Source of the DNA: Kalaharituber pfeilii
Taxonomy: Eukaryota > Ascomycota > Pezizomycetes > Pezizales > Pezizaceae
Assembly (NCBI GenBank): GCA_015179045.1
Contig: WHUZ01000051.1
Span: 372,001 to 436,000, forward strand
Reading direction: 5' to 3'
DNA: 64,000 nt
The notes below the pieces were generated by a model, which had not been told where the DNA came from, did not search any database, and was given only the letters and a program-made list of their open reading frames with translations. The translations under genes were made by a program, and so were the position numbers. Positions 61,200 through 64,000 of this stretch are shown here, one piece after another (position 1 is the stretch's first letter; each line of letters opens with the position of its first letter).

Positions 61200-63837
61200 G
61201 CAAACACCACTTTGATACATCCGTCTATATGAGCAGCATACCTTTCGACTTTCTGCTATTCCGCCTGTCCTCTCGTCATCTGTCGCCTCGTCGTCTGTTG
61301 CCTCGTCGTCTGTTGCCTCGTCGTCTGTCGCCTCGTCGTTCGTCCTCTCGTTTCTCTGCCGCCGCTTTGTCTTCGTTATCATCGTCTTCCTACCGATATA
61401 TGGGACTGTCATTTTGGGCACTATGGGTATATTTTGAACTGACGTATAGATTCCGGTGCAATAATGGGCGTGGGGAGTATGACTAGGCACGGTTTAAGAG
61501 CATACTACAACAGAAGCACGTTTGAGTCATCTGTTTTATACCCAGCACCAAAGCGGTGTTAGTGAGAGAAAGAACAGATTGATCCAAGAAATGGTGATGA
61601 GTATGCTGAGTGACTCTGGACTCGGTAAGGAATTCTGGGGTGAGGCAGCTAATACAGCTGTCTGCCTACTAAACCGTGCACCCTCACGAGCAGTCACAGG
61701 CAAAGATGATAGAAAGCTAACACCATATGAAGCGTGGTATGAAAGGTGCCGGAGCTACATCACAAGAATTTTTTGGCTGCAATGCCCTTGTGCTCGTGTC
61801 AAAGAAAAGAGTAAAGCTCCAGGTGAAGTCTCTAAGATGTACGTTCTTAGGTTACCACGATGAAAAGGCGCGTTTGGGAACCCCAAAGCCGCCAGGTGTT
61901 TGAAGCCAGTGACATTTGATGAAGCAAGTCTGCATTCACTGATTGGGATTTGAGAAAAGCCGTTGAAAGACACGGCGATGTCGTTGAAAGACACGGCATA
62001 AGATCAGATACAGAAATGCGCAAAACCGTCGACGAAATTAATCCCGTCATTAAGAGACATGACGAAGAGAATCCCGTCATTGAGAGACATGACGAAGAGA
62101 ATCCCGTCATTGAAAGACATGACGAAGAGAGTTCCGTCGTTGAAAGACACGACGAAGTGGAAGCGCATAGTGAGGACTGCAATCAATTGATTGAAGTGCA
62201 GATGGCTGATACTGTGAGTCTAGATAAATCAGTGCCAGGTCTGACTTCAGATGAGCCGAGTCCTCGAATTATTACCTCAGTGATGATGAAGATACAAATG
62301 CAGACAAGGTAAATAAGCCGACATCCAATGCTGCAAGATGCATTGCGAGAGAGATATCCAGGTGCTGTACAGCACTGGAGGCATCCACCCCCGGGTATGC
62401 CTTGAGCCGGCAAGGCTACACATATTGAATTGTCTGGCAGAAGCTTACCGAATACATGACCAGACTCTTGCTCTCCCTGATAGCACTGATGAGCCTACAA
62501 AGAGGCAATACAAAGTCGCGAGTGCTGGGAATGGCAGCAAGTAATGCAAGAGGAGTATGACTCTCTGATTCCAACGGGACTTAGGAGCTCGTTGCGCCGC
62601 CAGCAAGGGGGGGTGTGATTGGATGCAAGTGGGTCTTTAAAATCAAAGTGAATGCTGACGGCACCACTCGCTATAAAGCTCGGCTAGTCATCAAGGGGTA
62701 TGAGCAGACAGAAGGAGTGAATTATAGAGAGACCTTCGCCCCTGTCCCAAAATTTGCTACTGTTAGAATGCTGATGGCCTTAGCGGCTTATAAAGATTGG
62801 GACATAGATCAGATGGATGTTATTACTACCTTTTTACATCCAGAACTAGCCGAAGAGGTTGATATGGCACAGCCGGAAGGATTTGAGGCGAGTGGGAGTA
62901 CAAAAGTGTGCCGGCTGAAGAAAGCGCTATATGGGCTGAAATACAAGATAAAGGATATGGGAACTGCACGCCGTTTATAGGGCTTGAGATTGAGAGGGAT
63001 AGAGCGAACCGAACTTTACGCCTCCATCAAACCAGATACTTTACCTCCATAATAGAGAAGTTCGGTCTCCCACTTACATCAAAAGGCCTCTCAACGCCTT
63101 TCGCCGCCCGTCTGTTACCAGGAAATGCAGATCAGATTCTCCCTCATGTTGAAGTTGTCAGGTACCAGTCTTTGGTGGGAAAATTAATGTATGCAATGCT
63201 AGGAACTCGCCCAGATTTCGCCTACACTATATCAGTACTAGGGCGTTTCAACTCAAATCCTACAGCAGAACACGCTGCCGCCGCAAAACGAGTCCTTCGA
63301 TACCTATTACAGACGCTCAATCATGGGCTCGTATATGGTAGAGCAAGCAACCTCATCGGATACAGCGACTCTGACTGGGCTGGTGACCTTGATGATAGGC
63401 GTTCGACATCCGGATATGTGTTTACACTCAACGGCGGTGCAATTTCATGGAAATCGCGAAAGCAACCCACAGTAGCTCTATCATACACTGAGGCAGAATA
63501 TATGGCTGCAACTGAAGCTTGCAAGGAAGCTATCTGGCTGCGCAGGCTATTCAACGAGCTAACTCGCGTGTGGGATATGGGCTCTAAGCCCGAGCCTCAA
63601 ACTATCTACATCGACAACAATGGGGCCATGGATTTAGCGAAAAACCCAAAGCACCATGACCGAACGAAACACATTGCTATCAGGCATCATTTCATCCGGG
63701 AAGTCATTGAACGCGGATCGGTTATACTCCATTACGTTCCCACCGAATCAAATATAGCCGATATCCTTACGAAGCCGCTGGGGAGAGAAAAACATGAGAG
63801 GCACATGACTGCAATGGGCGTCCGTTCAATTTCTTAA
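61200..63837 (+). pseudogene. copia pol remnant: integrase end, linker, RT, RNase H
   Basis: After gag, a short spacer with GCCTCGTCGTCTGTT repeats leads to integrase scraps (RFRCNNGRGEYD), then SGVSERKNRLIQEMVMSMLS and FWGEAANTAVCLLNRAPSRA. A linker with IERHDEENPV repeats follows (62040-62160). Reverse transcriptase begins [20 protein letters not shown], includes [20 protein letters not shown] and [15 protein letters not shown], but jumps from KKALYGLK directly to YKIKDMG. That removes the segment carrying the catalytic YVDD. A frameshift follows at GTARR / FIGLEIERD. From 62960 the rest is open: YQSLVGKLMYAMLGTRPDFA, SDSDWAGDLDDRRSTSGYVF, SYTEAEYMAATEACKEAIWL, HHDRTKHIAIRHHFIREVIE and NIADILTKPLG. 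Polymerase activity is impossible. Confidence 0.9.
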
Positions 63838-64000
63838 GATATATATATTTTTGATCTACCTTCTGATTTTTGGGCATTACGTGATGATACTGATTTTACT
63901 GAATTTATGACTCAATCTCGTCTCTGATTTTTCCGATTTTGGGGGTATTTTTTGGGAGTAGTACTCTTTCTCTCACACAGGTTTTTCCCACTGGGTTTTT
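63838..64000 (+). other. 3' untranslated end of the copia element
   Basis: AT-rich sequence after the pol stop. GGTTTTTCCCACTGGGTTTT at the very end is the usual run-up to the polypurine tract and 3' LTR of copia elements. Confidence 0.6.

Larger units (their letters stand above)
59750..64000 (+). mobile_element. Ty1/copia element, copy 2, running off the window
   Basis: 5' LTR, half-tRNA-type primer site, intact gag, then a damaged and internally deleted pol. The last bases (CACACAGGTTTTTCCCACTG) resemble the sequence found just before the 3' LTR in many copia elements, so the 3' LTR should lie just beyond the window. Confidence 0.9.

Overview
The window looks like a repeat-rich stretch of a filamentous fungal genome, most likely an ascomycete. 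Supporting signs are short GT-AG introns of about 38-59 bp, Tad1-clade LINEs with RNase H, Ty1/copia and chromodomain Ty3/gypsy elements, a Plavaka-type transposase, TTAGGG motifs, and nonsense codons that look like C-to-T or G-to-A changes (RIP-like). No housekeeping operon or ribosomal locus is present. Only two host-type genes are recognisable: an N-glycosylated membrane protein of unknown function (1756-3588) and a truncated ABC-B multidrug transporter (28582-31269). Nearly everything else is mobile DNA or satellite.

Layout. 1-8 kb: the membrane protein gene, two ~60 bp retroposons, satellite arrays, and a long foldback element carrying a hAT MITE with a perfect 8 bp target duplication. 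8.5-14.8 kb: a dead copia pol fragment split by a 742 bp solo LTR, a truncated copia element (LTR, half-tRNA primer site, frameshifted gag), and an antisense LINE fragment. 15.06-21.53 kb is a four-level nest: a 12 bp minisatellite, interrupted by an ORF1-only LINE (12 bp target duplication at 15346 and 21261), interrupted by a 4.46 kb Ginger-like (KRBA2-type integrase) DNA transposon, itself holding a LINE tail. 21.7-28 kb: tandem and dispersed repeats with more LINE tails. 31.5-34.4 kb: satellites. 34.5-41.9 kb: a spliced Plavaka transposase, a divergent 300-aa ORF and a third, disrupted gene. 43.06-47.75 kb: a complete ORF1-only LINE hosting a gag-only LTR retrotransposon with LTRs differing at one base. 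48.2-51 kb: a gypsy integrase fragment and a hAT transposase remnant whose ends match the 6.9 kb MITE. 52.46-59.54 kb: a full-length Tad-type LINE with both ORFs intact and a perfect 13 bp target duplication. 59.75 kb to the end: a second copia element with intact gag and dead pol, running off the window.

The main cross-cutting observation is a set of retroposons only 50-64 bp long. Each is a single 3' hairpin plus poly(A), flanked by 11-14 bp target duplications, and all start at nearly the same base. One family carries the same hairpin as the 3' end of the full-length LINE at 52.5 kb; the other belongs to a second LINE not seen here. The hairpin shows compensatory changes between copies. 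A second theme is that several retroelements keep only their structural protein (copia gag, gypsy gag, LINE ORF1) while the polymerase is missing or dead, which suggests mobilisation in trans. All assignments come from reading the sequence and motifs; no database search was possible.
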